64,000 nt of DNA from Vibrio ostreicida (lineage in GTDB: Bacteria; Pseudomonadota; Gammaproteobacteria; Enterobacterales; Vibrionaceae). Below are positions 1 through 10,386 of the stretch, one piece after another; position 1 is the first letter of the stretch, and each line of letters begins with the position of its first letter. The stretch spans positions 91,293 through 155,292 of the forward strand of contig NZ_JABEYA020000008.1 of assembly GCF_013074385.2 (NCBI RefSeq), given 5' to 3'. A model generated the notes under the pieces. The model was not told the origin of the DNA, searched no databases, and saw only the letters and a program-made list of their open reading frames with translations. The translations under genes were made by a program, and so were the position numbers.

Positions 1-3000
1 CTGGAGTGATCTCAAAACTCACCGTTTTCTGCGTATTCTGACTATCCAACAAGCTCAACGTCACCGTCGCGGTGTCACCCACACGGCCCGCGTTGCCATT
101 GAATGTGATACGGCCCGCGTTAATCTCCAGTTGGTTTATTGTTATACTCGGTCTTAGTAGGATTTTTTTTTCTGAATACACTTCACCTTCGTTACCAAAC
201 TCATCACGATACCCTGAAATCACCACCGCTAACGCCAAATCTTCAGACGTCGCTTTGGCTATCGCGGTCCCTGTCCATTTCTTAGCGCTATCTTGTGTTT
301 CCCAAAGAATTTTATTGGTTGAGTCACCGAGATAAGATGTACTTGGCATAGTCGTTTTTTCAGCAAACGTTACATTAAAGGTAATCTGTTCGTTTGTGTT
401 AACCAATTCAGAGCTCAGTTCAACGAGAGTCGGTGATGGAGCGCTATTCTTTACCGCAAATTCTTCACTAAAGGCAACAACGGGGCCTTCCACCCCTGTG
501 ACTTCATTCTTCACCATTCCAGCCGCGATGGTAAACCTGACGCTTTTGTCGGTATCAGTCGGTGTCGTGTAGTCAAACAGCCATGTTTTTCTGTCGGTTG
601 TTTGGAGTTGAGTAAGGCTCCCAACGTCACCGCCGTCATTCACAGTCACTGTGATGTCTTGTTGAACAAATTCCTGTACCGCTTCATTAAACACAATCTT
701 AAATCGGGCCTTTACCCCCCCGCCCAGCGTCCTTTTTCCTGACTCAGTCATGATCGACGATACCGTTGGAGCCTCCGCCTCATCAACCTCAAACTGAGTT
801 GCTGGAGTGATGGTTTCTCTGCCAACTAAATCCACCACTTTAACCGTCGCTTTGTACCCCCCCACAGGCAGTTGCAATTTGAGTTGGTAGTCTTGGTCAG
901 TACCCACTTTAACCATGGGATAAGACTTGGAGAACGGCCCATCTGTACTCGTCAGTGTCACGGTGGCAGCATCGAAGTTGACATCCTTGATCTCAGCGAG
1001 CACCGTCACCTCATATTGATTACTCTGCGGCTTTTCACTAACATCTATCCTAAGGTTGTTGACAACTGGATCCAGAAAGTCCACCACGGTTAACACGCCT
1101 TCAGTACTGAACGCTTTACCAGAAAACGTGAAGTTATCAGACGTTCTACCAATAGAGTCCATGACTTCGATTCTCAGTTTGTAACTGCCTTGGGCATCGA
1201 GGTCCAACGTTAATTCATCCTTTTCATCCTGACTCGAAAAGCGTCCTTCTTTCAATATTTGGCTATCCGGTGTAACCGAATCCAAAATGATTTTATATTT
1301 GGCTGCCGTGACATCCGAATCCGTCTGAGTATTTTTTAAGGTAAACGCTTGAGCTGACTTTTTAATCGCGATTTTTTGTTCATTTAAGCCTGAGATTCCG
1401 TCCAATAGCAGTTCAATTTTCGGGACGGACAGATTGACTTTTACGTTCTGTATAAACGTATTGCCGGCGTCATCAAAGGCTTGTACTTTGACGGTCATTG
1501 TCGTTGTGTTTGTCAAGGTTTCAACAGGAATCTCCAACACGTTGAAAGGTACTTTAACAACCTCTGTGTCTTGGTCAAAGGCCGTGTACTTGACCTTAGA
1601 GAGTTGGCTACCGCTATCCTCGATAGCAAATTCAAGTCTGACCTTGCCATTGTTGTCGTGAGTCAAATTCGTCAGTACATCACCAATAGTCGGTTCGGTT
1701 GTATCAATGGTGACCGACTCTACCGTTGATACGCCACTTTCGCCCCAAAAATCGGTGACCACCACTTTAATGGGAACCACTTGCCCTTCTTTGTTCTGAG
1801 GAGTATCAATAGTGAATGTCTGGCATAATTTTTCAGGATCGTCAGTACATGTTTTAGCTTGCCCAAACATAGTCGGTTTTTCACGTCGTGAATAGGTGAC
1901 GTTGTCCACTTCCACCTTCACATCATCAATCTTCGAACCAGCGTAAGATTTGACTTTGTAGACAACCACAAGGCTCTCGCCACTGACGTATTTAGGCACG
2001 TTCAGTTCAACGCCAATACCATCGGTAGCATCAGGCGTTTTGAACTCGATAGTTAGGTCCGTCCCGTTACCAGCTAAATCTGCCAAGTTACCGACTTTAA
2101 ATACTTGATCGATATTGTTTATATCAATGAAGTCGGCATAAGGACCTCCAAACTCGCACGAAATACGGTTTTCATCCGTTTGATTGGCGACCTTTTTACA
2201 CGACGTTGGCGTAATCGTTTTATTTAGCGATTCTAGTCGAGGAAACCGCGTATCATCAGTATCATCAGTATCATCAGTATCATCTGTCAATATTCCGGAG
2301 AGGTTGTCACTAAAGAACAAATCAAATTTGAGTTGCTTAGCTTTTGATTGCTCGTCATAAAACACATGCTGATTTTTCAAATTGAAGTCGCTGCCAGTGA
2401 CGCAACGGTTGTTTTCAAATGTGCGACAGTATTCTGGTGCTTCGATATCTACTTGCTTGAAAGACCATTTTTGAACACTTTCCGCACCATTACTCCCTTT
2501 GGTCCAGAGAATGAACGATGGGTTATCCATGTTCGTATCAATCGATTTAATTTCACAGTCTTGATAGTTGTTGGTAAGCAGGCTTGACGCATTTTTATTC
2601 GCCTCATCTCCTCGCGGCTCTATGTCTGACGTATAATTATTGCGAACCCAACAGCGCATTTGAGAAGGCACCACCGTACCATCCAATGCCAGTTTCACGG
2701 ACAAATTATGATTTGACGTATGAGTTGCAAAATCTATAGGTTCAACGATTGAAAGTTTAGGCCCACTGCGCGCAACAGAAAAAGGATAGGTTGTTTCTGT
2801 TTTTTCTTTCGCGCCTAAACTATTCACCTTAACTCTGTTCGAAGCGGTGAACTTTATAAGATAGTGACCATCGGAAGAAATAACGCCCTGATCAACGGTT
2901 GCAGCCCATAGGTTGCTTTCTCCCTCAACTTCCTTAAGAGTTAGTGTTCCAATTTGGGTGTTTTCCCCATTGAGAAGGGTACCTTTAAGCGCATCAATAC

Positions 3001-6000
3001 CGCTTTTGTCTTCGACTTTTATCTTGACCTCAAGATTACCTTGTTTGGTGACTAAGTGCTGACTATTGCCTTGAGGCCTTTCTACGTCGGTACCATCCGC
3101 ATACGCAATACTCACCAACTCGATTGACGGCAAACTGTTACGGACATTTATTTTCTTTGTAACTTCATGACGGTTACCACGTATATCACTTCCGGTCATT
3201 GTAAGATTCAAAACACCGTCAGTTAGGCTGTTTAACGATATACGTTTATCTACTATCGGCGTTCCTGTGCCAGATTTACTGCTGCCTTCCTCAAACAACC
3301 AATATGTGAGGCTATCATCGTCAATCCCTGCTGCGCCTTTGTTACCCTCCAATGAAATGTAATCTTGCGCGTTGACGGTGAACTGATAGTCACCTTTATA
3401 GTAAGCCATTGAATCATAACCAGACAGGTTAATTTCCGGGCCTTCTTTGTCAAACAGTACCTTGGTGCCGTTTGAGCCATGTGATGCGATATGTGAAAGT
3501 GTGTAATTGCCTTCGACATCGGTCGCTTTTATATAAAAGGTTGCAGATGGTATATCACCCACTGGGATGATCTTTTCACTTTCTATCTCAGTCACTGTAA
3601 TCGCATCAACTAGATTACTACGAGAAACCCTTTTTATCAGTATGTCGTTAGGTTTATTGCCATCAATGTCTTCGACTTGATATTGATACAGCTCAAGCGT
3701 GATTGGGGTATCATTCGATAGTGAATCGTCTGCAATGTTCTTGAGCTTAACATGAAAAGTTTTTCCTAATACGTATGTCGAGCGATTGACATGAGTATCC
3801 TCTAACCAAGGTTCTTGCAAGTCTAAAACGGGCCCTTTACGATCAAAATAAACATTTATTTGTGTTTTTTCACTGGTATTAGCGGGCTTCGCTTTGTCGG
3901 TCGCCGAAATGTATAACGTACTTGGTGTATCGTGCTGTGTGAATGCCCTAGCGACCAATTTTACTTTCACGTTGGGTTGGTCGCCGATCAGGCATGGTTT
4001 TTCATCGGCTGAATCGAGTAAAGCACATGAAACCAGATCCTTAGTGCCTGATCCTTGAAGGTTGAGGCTGACCGAGACCCGCTCACCAGCACTAAATGGA
4101 GTAACGCCTTTGTCTCCTTGCCAGTTAATCGATGGCTGCAACATTTCATCACCTGAAAGCCAATTTTTTTCTGTTGTAGACAGCGCTTTACCGCCGTTTA
4201 GCAACGAGTTGACAATAGGAGGTGTGGTATCAAGCAAGATTTTTCCTACTTGTTTTGTTTGTCCATTTTCAAGGTAATCGGTTGCTTCAACATTGATGTT
4301 CCATTCACCATCACCTTGCAGATAGAAGTTATGTTCCCTTTCGGTTGGCCTACTATTACACCCTTCCCCCTCTTTTGAGCCACACAAACCAATCGCAAAA
4401 GAAGCGTCTTTGTTCAACAGCATCTTGGGGTCTACAAACGCGTAAACCCTTGTCTCAGTATGCTCTAGCGAAACGCGACGCTTGCTCGGCTGATCTCCTA
4501 CCGCATCGCTCACCGAAAAATCCAAGGAAAAGAACTGCGAAGGATTAACAAATACGTCCTCCAAGGAAGTATCCCAATTTGCACCCGTACTGTCTTTCAA
4601 GTGGTAGGTTACGACAGGGACATCATTATCAACCACTAAGGTTTCAATATAATTATCGAGGGGATAACCTTTGAAGTCCTCTGCACTTATATGCAATAAG
4701 AATTTTTCAATATTCTTGTATTGATCTAACGTCGAATCTAATGAAAAATTATAACTCTTTTTATAAGTGCCACCCGTCGGATCATTGACAATAATACTCG
4801 CATCTTTCTCATTGTCGTCACCCAGCGATACCCACTTCGGTTGCACACTGGAAGCTTTAACCCCTGATGGGTCTTCGATTGTCAAGCTTACATCAACCTG
4901 ACCAGCGATATAAGTGTTCGCGCCCTTTTGATACTGTTTTCCGGTGGTAATTGTCAGGTTGTGAGACGGGCCACTTTGGTCAATGCTACTGCCTTGCTGC
5001 TCAAAAATAGGCGTCTCTCCAAGTTTAGGAAAAGCCAAGGCCAGTTGATCTGCTATCTGTAGCGCAATTGGGGCAGAAACGAAATACGACCCCGATTGTG
5101 GATTAACCATACGTTCTTGGAATTTTTGCGCCCAAATGATCTGGTACGTTGCTGCGCCATGAGTAGGTAGTCCATGGGCCTTCCCATCCTTGAGGTCCTC
5201 ATATATTTTGCGGGCAATCGAAGTGGAAGTATTAACCTCACTTGGTTCGCCATTTATAAACGCTAAGGACTCAGCAAGTAGGCGATGTTTTTGGGACGGT
5301 GATAGCGAAGTGAGCACAGAATCGCCGTTAGTGTCTCTTATGGCTTGTGCCTCTTCAATGGTCTCATAAGCAGTGCGGGTTGGATCAAAACCGAAAAATG
5401 AATCTGTCCCTTGTAACGCTTCTTGAACCAGAGCGAGGATCTCCTTAGCTCTCTCAACCGTCCTGTTTTGCCCATCCTGCCACAAAGATTCAAATAATGC
5501 AGAATGAAACACGGTTAATTCGTTAATATAAAAGGTTTGGGTCGCTTCAGGAGAAAAATAGACGGTAAAGTCTTTATCGCCCAAATCAACAGTAATCTCA
5601 GTCGGTGCCTCATTACTTTGACCGTACACCTCTGGATTGTAATAATATGTGGCACTACCGCTTAAAGATACACTAAAAACGCTAGCCATATCGCCACTGA
5701 GCTCGACGCGGCAGGAGGCGACATTCAAAGCTTCATCACCTGCAGCATTGAGCTCCTTTTTGGTAGTACACGCGCCAATATTTGAACCTGAGATAAGATC
5801 CTTAACCTGAACGTTCGCACCCGCATAAGGCGTCACGACCTTAACCTCAGGAAGGTCATAGGACATTTTGAAGAAGACGGTTTTTGTCAAGCTGGGATTT
5901 GTCGCTTGATCTTTCGCCGTAATTTCCAACTTATTGGGGACATTTTGCTCCACACCATTCAAAATATCATCGCTCAAAGGGATATAATAGTAAGCGAACT

Positions 6001-8071
6001 GATCCTTCTCTTGGTACTTTTTCCGAGGAATGTTTACTGCATTGCCTTCAATAGCGTTAACCACATGTGGAGCAGAAAAAGCGCCATTACGAAACACTGA
6101 ATGCTTAACGATCAGGTTGATTTTGTCTGGCGTTGATTTTGGCGTACCCGTGTCCTCTACTTCCGCAATAAGATAAGGGACTTGCCTCAAGATCGTATTA
6201 GTATTGGTATCTTTCTCTATAAAATCTTTAGCCGATACAGCAGAAAAGTCACCAAAGTTACCACTAAATGCCCGCAACCCTTCTGTACCAGCGATATAGT
6301 CAACCCACAGTGAGGTCGGATCATCTTGAACTGTGTCTGCTGTATAGGTGGTTGGTAACCACCCCTTTGGATTTGACCCTTTTTCTCCGTTGTCGATAAA
6401 CAAGAATTCAACTCCCGATCCAGATACACGTAGATTAGGAGGATTATTGTCACGCGTGACCGTTTTAATGTCGGAACCTTTAGCGCCGACGCTACTGGTG
6501 GCTGTCACCACAATTTCGGCTACATTACCCGAGAATATGTCTTCAGTTTGATAAGCCTTATTATAATCACACGTATATACTTTTGTTTCGCTATTCTGGC
6601 CGCAGGTGAGGTCAACGATTGTTGGTGCCCCTCCGTTAAAAGTAATCTCTGCGCTCTTAATTTTCTCTAAATAATCGACGGAAAAGCGTAAAGTGTAGGT
6701 ATCTTCGCCATCCTGGACCGAATCTTGTGAAAGAATGTTCACTTGGGGTTCAGAATTATCCCACTTAAACTCGATATCTTTTGATCCTTCATTTTCGAGC
6801 GTGTCTTCGGCTTCCACAATTAATTTTGCCTGCCCTAAATCAGCACCGGAAACACTGTCTAATGCGAAGGTGTTTACTCTAACCCCAATAGTCGCTTCAC
6901 GTTTGCCTTGTGTGAATTGGGTAAGATTCAACGAACAAAACTCAGGACTTTCGTTATTATCGAGATCGCAACTGAATTGCTGAACGGATTGACCTGCAGG
7001 CTGGTACGAAATGGAAATGCCAACATTATCAATACCCACATCATCACGCAGTGTAAGTGCAACCATATCCATGCCGTACAACTTCTGCTCACTATCACGA
7101 CTAACGGTAGGCGGCTTCTCGTCGAGTGGTACCCCAGTGCCCGTTAGAATTGGACTGTCCAGAACATTCACTTTACCACTGAAAGACGTCAATTGATTCG
7201 GAGGTAACCCGACCAGATTAACCTCGCTATTATTGGCCGAAATAATAATATGTTTGGCTAACTCATGAGTATAGAGTTGAGTCATTGGTATTTCTTTTGG
7301 GTCCACGTGACCAAAACCGAGTCGTTTTGTAGTGTTGTCTTCAGTGAGACCCACTCCGTCTAACTTTCCATCTGCCTTGATGTCTTCGTATTGAATATTA
7401 GCCAAGTTTGCAGAGGAATGACGATTATGTTCGTCTTGAGGAAACTCGCTCGCGAAGGAAGAATACGCGGTGAGCAGCATCCCATACTCATGCCCCGGAG
7501 TCGCAACTTTGCTCGGGCCACCAGAAACAAAATCTACTGGCTTGGTCTCGATTACGTCAAAACCATACAGTTCCTTGACCGCATCATTGGATGACGTAAT
7601 GGCATCGCTCGTATTATTGATATTGTTTTTGATTTTGAACTCGGTTAGCCCCACGGAGATATTCGTCAATGGAGTAACCATCACGGTGGCATTGCTCCCC
7701 TCTTGATAATTGATTGCGCTTTTAAAACTTAGGGAGAAGCCATCAACAAATTGAATGTCTGATCGCGTAAAGGGGTCCTGATAGCGGCCGCCGTTAGAAG
7801 TGATCAATATCGGTCTAGGCCCCGATGTCACTGGAATACTGTAATGACCATGTTGGTCAGTCTTTGTCACACCTAAATGGCGTCCAATTTTTCCATTGTC
7901 ATATTCCCAAGCAGTCACTGTCGCACCAACCACTGGCGCATCATAAACATACCCCGAAATCGAACCAACTTTTCGTGCAGGGGGCGACTTGTCGTCACCA
8001 TCGCCGCCACCGCCGCCACACGCTGAAAGGAATATAGAGGCACACAGTGCCAAATAATTATAATGTTTCAT
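1..8071 (-). CDS. Giant Ig-like repeat lipoprotein (C-terminus outside the window)
   Basis: One reading frame appears to stay open from the ATG at 8071 to the left edge (about 2690 codons, no stop in the stretches read). The N-terminus is a lipoprotein signal with lipobox LSAC and Cys18, followed by a glycine run and an acidic linker, so the mature protein should be lipid-anchored, probably in the outer membrane. Residues about 36-85 look like a carboxypeptidase-regulatory/CnaB-type beta-sandwich (SGYVYDAPVVGATV...TDQHGHYSIPV). The rest is a long series of beta-rich segments with phrases such as DTTPP, VTVTATD-like strands and evenly spaced Asp/Gly, typical of bacterial Ig-like or cadherin-like adhesin modules. 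A four-fold Thr-Asp-Asp linker lies near residue 1930. A surface adhesin or biofilm role is an inference from architecture. The C-terminus, which could carry an export or binding module, is not visible. Confidence 0.85.
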   Translation of the reverse strand, partial: MKHYNYLALCASIFLSACGGGGGDGDDKSPPARKVGSISGYVYDAPVVGATVTAWEYDNGKIGRHLGVTKTDQHGHYSIPVTSGPRPILITSNGGRYQDPFTRSDIQFVDGFSLSFKSAINYQEGSNATVMVTPLTNISVGLTEFKIKNNINNTSDAITSSNDAVKELYGFDVIETKPVDFVSGGPSKVATPGHEYGMLLTAYSSFASEFPQDEHNRHSSANLANIQYEDIKADGKLDGVGLTEDNTTKRLGFGHVDPKEIPMTQLYTHELAKHIIISANNSEVNLVGLPPNQLTSFSGKVNVLDSPILTGTGVPLDEKPPTVSRDSEQKLYGMDMVALTLRDDVGIDNVGISISYQPAGQSVQQFSCDLDNNESPEFCSLNLTQFTQGKREATIGVRVNTFALDSVSGADLGQAKLIVEAEDTLENEGSKDIEFKWDNSEPQVNILSQDSVQDGEDTYTLRFSVDYLEKIKSAEITFNGGAPTIVDLTCGQNSETKVYTCDYNKAYQTEDIFSGNVAEIVVTATSSVGAKGSDIKTVTRDNNPPNLRVSGSGVEFLFIDNGEKGSNPKGWLPTTYTADTVQDDPTSLWVDYIAGTEGLRAFSGNFGDFSAVSAKDFIEKDTNTNTILRQVPYLIAEVEDTGTPKSTPDKINLIVKHSVFRNGAFSAPHVVNAIEGNAVNIPRKKYQEKDQFAYYYIPLSDDILNGVEQNVPNKLEITAKDQATNPSLTKTVFFKMSYDLPEVKVVTPYAGANVQVKDLISGSNIGACTTKKELNAAGDEALNVASCRVELSGDMASVFSVSLSGSATYYYNPEVYGQSNEAPTEITVDLGDKDFTVYFSPEATQTFYINELTVFHSALFESLWQDGQNRTVERAKEILALVQEALQGTDSFFGFDPTRTAYETIEEAQAIRDTNGDSVLTSLSPSQKHRLLAESLAFINGEPSEVNTSTSIARKIYEDLKDGKAHGLPTHGAATYQIIWAQKFQERMVNPQSGSYFVSAPIALQIADQLALAFPKLGETPIFEQQGSSIDQSGPSHNLTITTGKQYQKGANTYIAGQVDVSLTIEDPSGVKASSVQPKWVSLGDDNEKDASIIVNDPTGGTYKKSYNFSLDSTLDQYKNIEKFLLHISAEDFKGYPLDNYIETLVVDNDVPVVTYHLKDSTGANWDTSLEDVFVNPSQFFSLDFSVSDAVGDQPSKRRVSLEHTETRVYAFVDPKMLLNKDASFAIGLCGSKEGEGCNSRPTEREHNFYLQGDGEWNINVEATDYLENGQTKQVGKILLDTTPPIVNSLLNGGKALSTTEKNWLSGDEMLQPSINWQGDKGVTPFSAGERVSVSLNLQGSGTKDLVSCALLDSADEKPCLIGDQPNVKVKLVARAFTQHDTPSTLYISATDKAKPANTSEKTQINVYFDRKGPVLDLQEPWLEDTHVNRSTYVLGKTFHVKLKNIADDSLSNDTPITLELYQYQVEDIDGNKPNDILIKRVSRSNLVDAITVTEIESEKIIPVGDIPSATFYIKATDVEGNYTLSHIASHGSNGTKVLFDKEGPEINLSGYDSMAYYKGDYQFTVNAQDYISLEGNKGAAGIDDDSLTYWLFEEGSSKSGTGTPIVDKRISLNSLTDGVLNLTMTGSDIRGNRHEVTKKINVRNSLPSIELVSIAYADGTDVERPQGNSQHLVTKQGNLEVKIKVEDKSGIDALKGTLLNGENTQIGTLTLKEVEGESNLWAATVDQGVISSDGHYLIKFTASNRVKVNSLGAKEKTETTYPFSVARSGPKLSIVEPIDFATHTSNHNLSVKLALDGTVVPSQMRCWVRNNYTSDIEPRGDEANKNASSLLTNNYQDCEIKSIDTNMDNPSFILWTKGSNGAESVQKWSFKQVDIEAPEYCRTFENNRCVTGSDFNLKNQHVFYDEQSKAKQLKFDLFFSDNLSGILTDDTDDTDDTDDTRFPRLESLNKTITPTSCKKVANQTDENRISCEFGGPYADFIDINNIDQVFKVGNLADLAGNGTDLTIEFKTPDATDGIGVELNVPKYVSGESLVVVYKVKSYAGSKIDDVKVEVDNVTYSRREKPTMFGQAKTCTDDPEKLCQTFTIDTPQNKEGQVVPIKVVVTDFWGESGVSTVESVTIDTTEPTIGDVLTNLTHDNNGKVRLEFAIEDSGSQLSKVKYTAFDQDTEVVKVPFNVLEIPVETLTNTTTMTVKVQAFDDAGNTFIQNVKVNLSVPKIELLLDGISGLNEQKIAIKKSAQAFTLKNTQTDSDVTAAKYKIILDSVTPDSQILKEGRFSSQDEKDELTLDLDAQGSYKLRIEVMDSIGRTSDNFTFSGKAFSTEGVLTVVDFLDPVVNNLRIDVSEKPQSNQYEVTVLAEIKDVNFDAATVTLTSTDGPFSKSYPMVKVGTDQDYQLKLQLPVGGYKATVKVVDLVGRETITPATQFEVDEAEAPTVSSIMTESGKRTLGGGVKARFKIVFNEAVQEFVQQDITVTVNDGGDVGSLTQLQTTDRKTWLFDYTTPTDTDKSVRFTIAAGMVKNEVTGVEGPVVAFSEEFAVKNSAPSPTLVELSSELVNTNEQITFNVTFAEKTTMPSTSYLGDSTNKILWETQDSAKKWTGTAIAKATSEDLALAVVISGYRDEFGNEGEVYSEKKILLRPSITINQLEINAGRITFNGNAGRVGDTATVTLSLLDSQNTQKTVSFEITP
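2252..2287 (-). repeat. 9-bp tandem repeat encoding a (TDD)4 linker
   Basis: Four tandem copies of a 9-bp unit (plus strand atcatcagt, last copy ending tgt) encode Thr-Asp-Asp four times inside the giant lipoprotein. The unit is a multiple of three, so copy-number change would alter linker length without shifting frame. It probably forms a flexible acidic, possibly calcium-binding, linker between domains. Confidence 0.8.
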
Positions 8072-8329
8072 TTTTACGCCAATGCCAATGACAGTTTGAA
8101 TTATCAGCGATTATATTTAGGTATTTAAATTTCTCAACGTTGCGAAATGACTGGCGAAACCCTCATTTTGACTATTCAAACCAAGCTTTTGTTGGTTAAT
8201 TCTCCCCTATCACCTGCATTATGTTTTTATTACCCTGCGAATTGACTTTTTATTGTCAAATTTACAAAAAAATATATCTAGATTTTGATAAATAAATCTC
8301 TATCATTGCCACTCAATCACCAAAAACTA

Positions 8330-9292
8330 ATGAACTCCATGCCTTCAATACCTCTTGCTCAAAGAAGCCTTCGAGATTCTCTGTCACTTTGGTATCTGGC
8401 GTTTATTCCTTTGACCGTGTGTTTATTGTTAGAATTTATCCCTCATTTTTTTGGCGTTCCTTCACCCAAAAACGCGATGCCTAAGGTTAAAGTAGAGGCA
8501 CAAATCGACTTACCATCAACACCAACAGCTAATATTTCTCGTGTATTGACTAGCCGCGTTGGCTATTCGTTTTATGGTGCAGCCGTCAGCCTTAATCTCA
8601 AGCCTGACGTTATTCAGGAATTAACCTCCCTCTCATCGGGTAAGTTCGATTTTATTCACTCTGTAGCGAGCAACGGTACGTTTTCAGTTAAGTTGGATAA
8701 CAATCAACGCCTACGGGCATTTCTATATCAAGACAGCCGCAAGACGTATTATATTTATCACAACAATAACACGACTCTATACAGTCAAGATGGTAAACGA
8801 TTCTACAAAGACAAACTGTTGCTCTCACCGGTTTCACGCCAGTTTCGTATCAGCTCTGCCTTTAATCCATCTCGACGCCACCCAATCACCCAGAAGGTCA
8901 CAGGCCACCTAGGTACTGACTACGCTGTCCCAATTTCAACGCCCGTGGTGACGATTTCATCCGGTGAGATCCTCGCATCTCGTTATCATCCGTTAGCCGG
9001 CCACTATATAGTGGTCGCACACCCGAATGGGTTAAAGACGCGCTATCTGCATTTGTCAAAACGCTTTGTTAGTAAAGGCGAGAGTGTCATGCAAGGACAA
9101 AGTCTTGGACTCAGTGGCAATAGCGGCCGAACCACAGGCCCACACCTCCACTTTGAGCTTTGGAAAGACGGTCGACCAATTGACTTTGAAAAAAAACGAG
9201 CCTTTGCAGAAAAAGTGGCGGTAGCGGCCATCTCGTCCCAAACCGTTCAGGCCAAGAAAACGTTCGCTACCCTGAAAAGCTCGTTGAATTAA
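8330..9292 (+). CDS. M23-family peptidoglycan endopeptidase, membrane-anchored
   Basis: About 320 residues. An N-terminal hydrophobic segment (WYLAFIPLTVCLLLEFI) anchors or exports the protein to the periplasm. The C-terminal half is a LytM/M23 zinc-peptidase domain with HLGTDYA (His193, Asp197) and the closing HLHFE motif (His272, His274), so all zinc ligands and the catalytic His are present. Members of the family cut peptide cross-links of peptidoglycan during growth or division (MepM/ShyA-like). The protein is shorter than typical MepM/ShyA (about 430 aa) and no LysM domain is evident. A TTG-initiated version from 8285 is possible; ATG 8330 (or 8339) is preferred, although no good Shine-Dalgarno precedes any of them. 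It is transcribed divergently from the giant lipoprotein. Confidence 0.85.
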   Translation: MNSMPSIPLAQRSLRDSLSLWYLAFIPLTVCLLLEFIPHFFGVPSPKNAMPKVKVEAQIDLPSTPTANISRVLTSRVGYSFYGAAVSLNLKPDVIQELTSLSSGKFDFIHSVASNGTFSVKLDNNQRLRAFLYQDSRKTYYIYHNNNTTLYSQDGKRFYKDKLLLSPVSRQFRISSAFNPSRRHPITQKVTGHLGTDYAVPISTPVVTISSGEILASRYHPLAGHYIVVAHPNGLKTRYLHLSKRFVSKGESVMQGQSLGLSGNSGRTTGPHLHFELWKDGRPIDFEKKRAFAEKVAVAAISSQTVQAKKTFATLKSSLN

Positions 9293-9408
9293 ATTGACCT
9301 GTGTTATTCCAGCAGGGAACTTAAATTGAGGAGAATAATTTTATTCTCGAAGTGTTTATGCTCAGAAGAGGGCGCTGAATGTATACGAATGAACGTCGGC
9401 AAGCTTAC

Positions 9409-9436
9409 ATAGACCTTCATCTCGGTCTATTTTTTT
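9409..9436 (+). terminator. Rho-independent terminator after the M23 gene
   Basis: A 7-bp stem atagacc/ggtctat with an 8-nt loop is followed directly by seven T residues. It lies about 115 bases after the stop of the M23 peptidase gene and fits termination of its transcript. Confidence 0.8.
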
Positions 9437-9941
9437 ATCCTGATAGGATATGCTCGTAACCCCAAATTAACTGACACAGAATTATGAACGGTCTCTTTTC
9501 GGGACAATAATGGTGACTCTCTTTTATTGACCTTAATCGCCTGTCCTTTTTCTATTCCTCTGCTGTCAAAATAAAGTGCAATCATTGTTATAAGCAATGT
9601 TTCAATAAATCTAACCACGGTTCAATTAAATCGACATCACCAGAATCCAATATACATATCGTCAAATAGGCAAGTATGATTGTTGATGCCGCCAAAAGAC
9701 GAATATTTTTTGAAAGCCAGCTGTCTGATTTCATGTCGTTACCATGCCGTTGGCTGACCTCTTTGTCTTGCTAAACCAACGCATTGAGCTGAGCAATGTT
9801 AAAAACTATTCACTTCTTTTTCTAACTCAATTTTTAACGGTTCGCGTTCTTGATCTGATGTCACTAATTTATCTATTGTACGGCCTATTGAATCAACTAA
9901 TTTACTTGCGCGGATGAAAGTGTAGATGTAATAAAAGACAT
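9427..9941 (-). pseudogene. Frameshifted phage 3TM-type holin remnant
   Basis: An ATG at 9941 follows a strong Shine-Dalgarno (aaggaggt) and opens MSFITSTLSSA, then meets a stop. In a neighbouring frame the sequence continues as SKLVDSIGRTIDKLVTSDQE and KIELEKEVNS. After another shift it continues as NIAQLNALV, an in-frame TAG, then QDKEVSQRHGNDMKSDSWL and SKNIRLLAAS with a hydrophobic segment (visible as a 48-aa ORF at 9588-9734). A third shift gives RFIETLLITMIALYFDSRG and IEKGQ, ending at 9427. In order these pieces make the usual pattern of the phage holin family with 'TSDEER...ELEK', 'SDSWLSKN(V/I)RP' and 'YFGSRGIEK'. At least three frameshifts and one nonsense codon mean it is dead. Family assignment is by pattern recognition. 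Confidence 0.7.
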
Positions 9942-9949
9942 AAAACCTC

Positions 9950-10295
9950 CTTGTCGGCTTTAATTTTAAATCATGAATTGTTCGACAGATTAGGGGACTA
10001 GATATTGAGTAGTTCTGATCCGATCCAGTCAGACTAGAGCCGATAAAACTTCTCGAAGTGACTCAGATAATGAGCCATCACTAAACGAAATAACAACTTC
10101 TCAATCAAAAGACATTTGAATAGTTTAAGTTACTATCTATCACACAGCGGTCATCAAAGGGCCACTGTGGATTCACGCCCTTCAGTAAGGCATTCGCTCA
10201 AACGTCAAACACAGAAAACACGCAATTAAGCGCGAGAATGATAACATTGATTGTGGATTAATTTGGCTTTGGACTAAAGCAAGAATTGCGTTATT
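9950..10295. other. Non-coding stretch between the holin remnant and the tRNA genes
   Basis: No convincing ORF, terminator or operator was seen. It follows the decayed holin and abuts the 3' end of the first tRNA-Gly, so it may be further eroded phage DNA, but no recognisable phage coding sequence remains. Confidence 0.4.
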
Positions 10296-10369
10296 TGGAG
10301 CGTGCAGTGGGAATCGAACCCACATCATCAGCTTGGAAGGCTGAGGTAATGCCATTATACGATGCACGC
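10296..10369 (-). tRNA. tRNA-Gly (anticodon UCC), copy 1
   Basis: A 74-nt cloverleaf on the minus strand begins GCGTGCATCG and ends with the genomically encoded CCA. The anticodon loop CTTCCAA gives anticodon UCC (plus-strand gga at 10335-10337). The T-arm GGGTTCGATTCCC and the D-arm match the enterobacterial/vibrio glyT type. It is one of two identical tandem copies and is the distal one if both are transcribed together. Confidence 0.97.
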
Positions 10370-10386
10370 ATAGGATGCTGAGAGAT

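Noticed and set aside
3253..3519. Alternative-frame ORFs inside the giant lipoprotein region
   Set aside because: The lipoprotein frame is open and protein-like here; other frames are shadows lacking ribosome sites.
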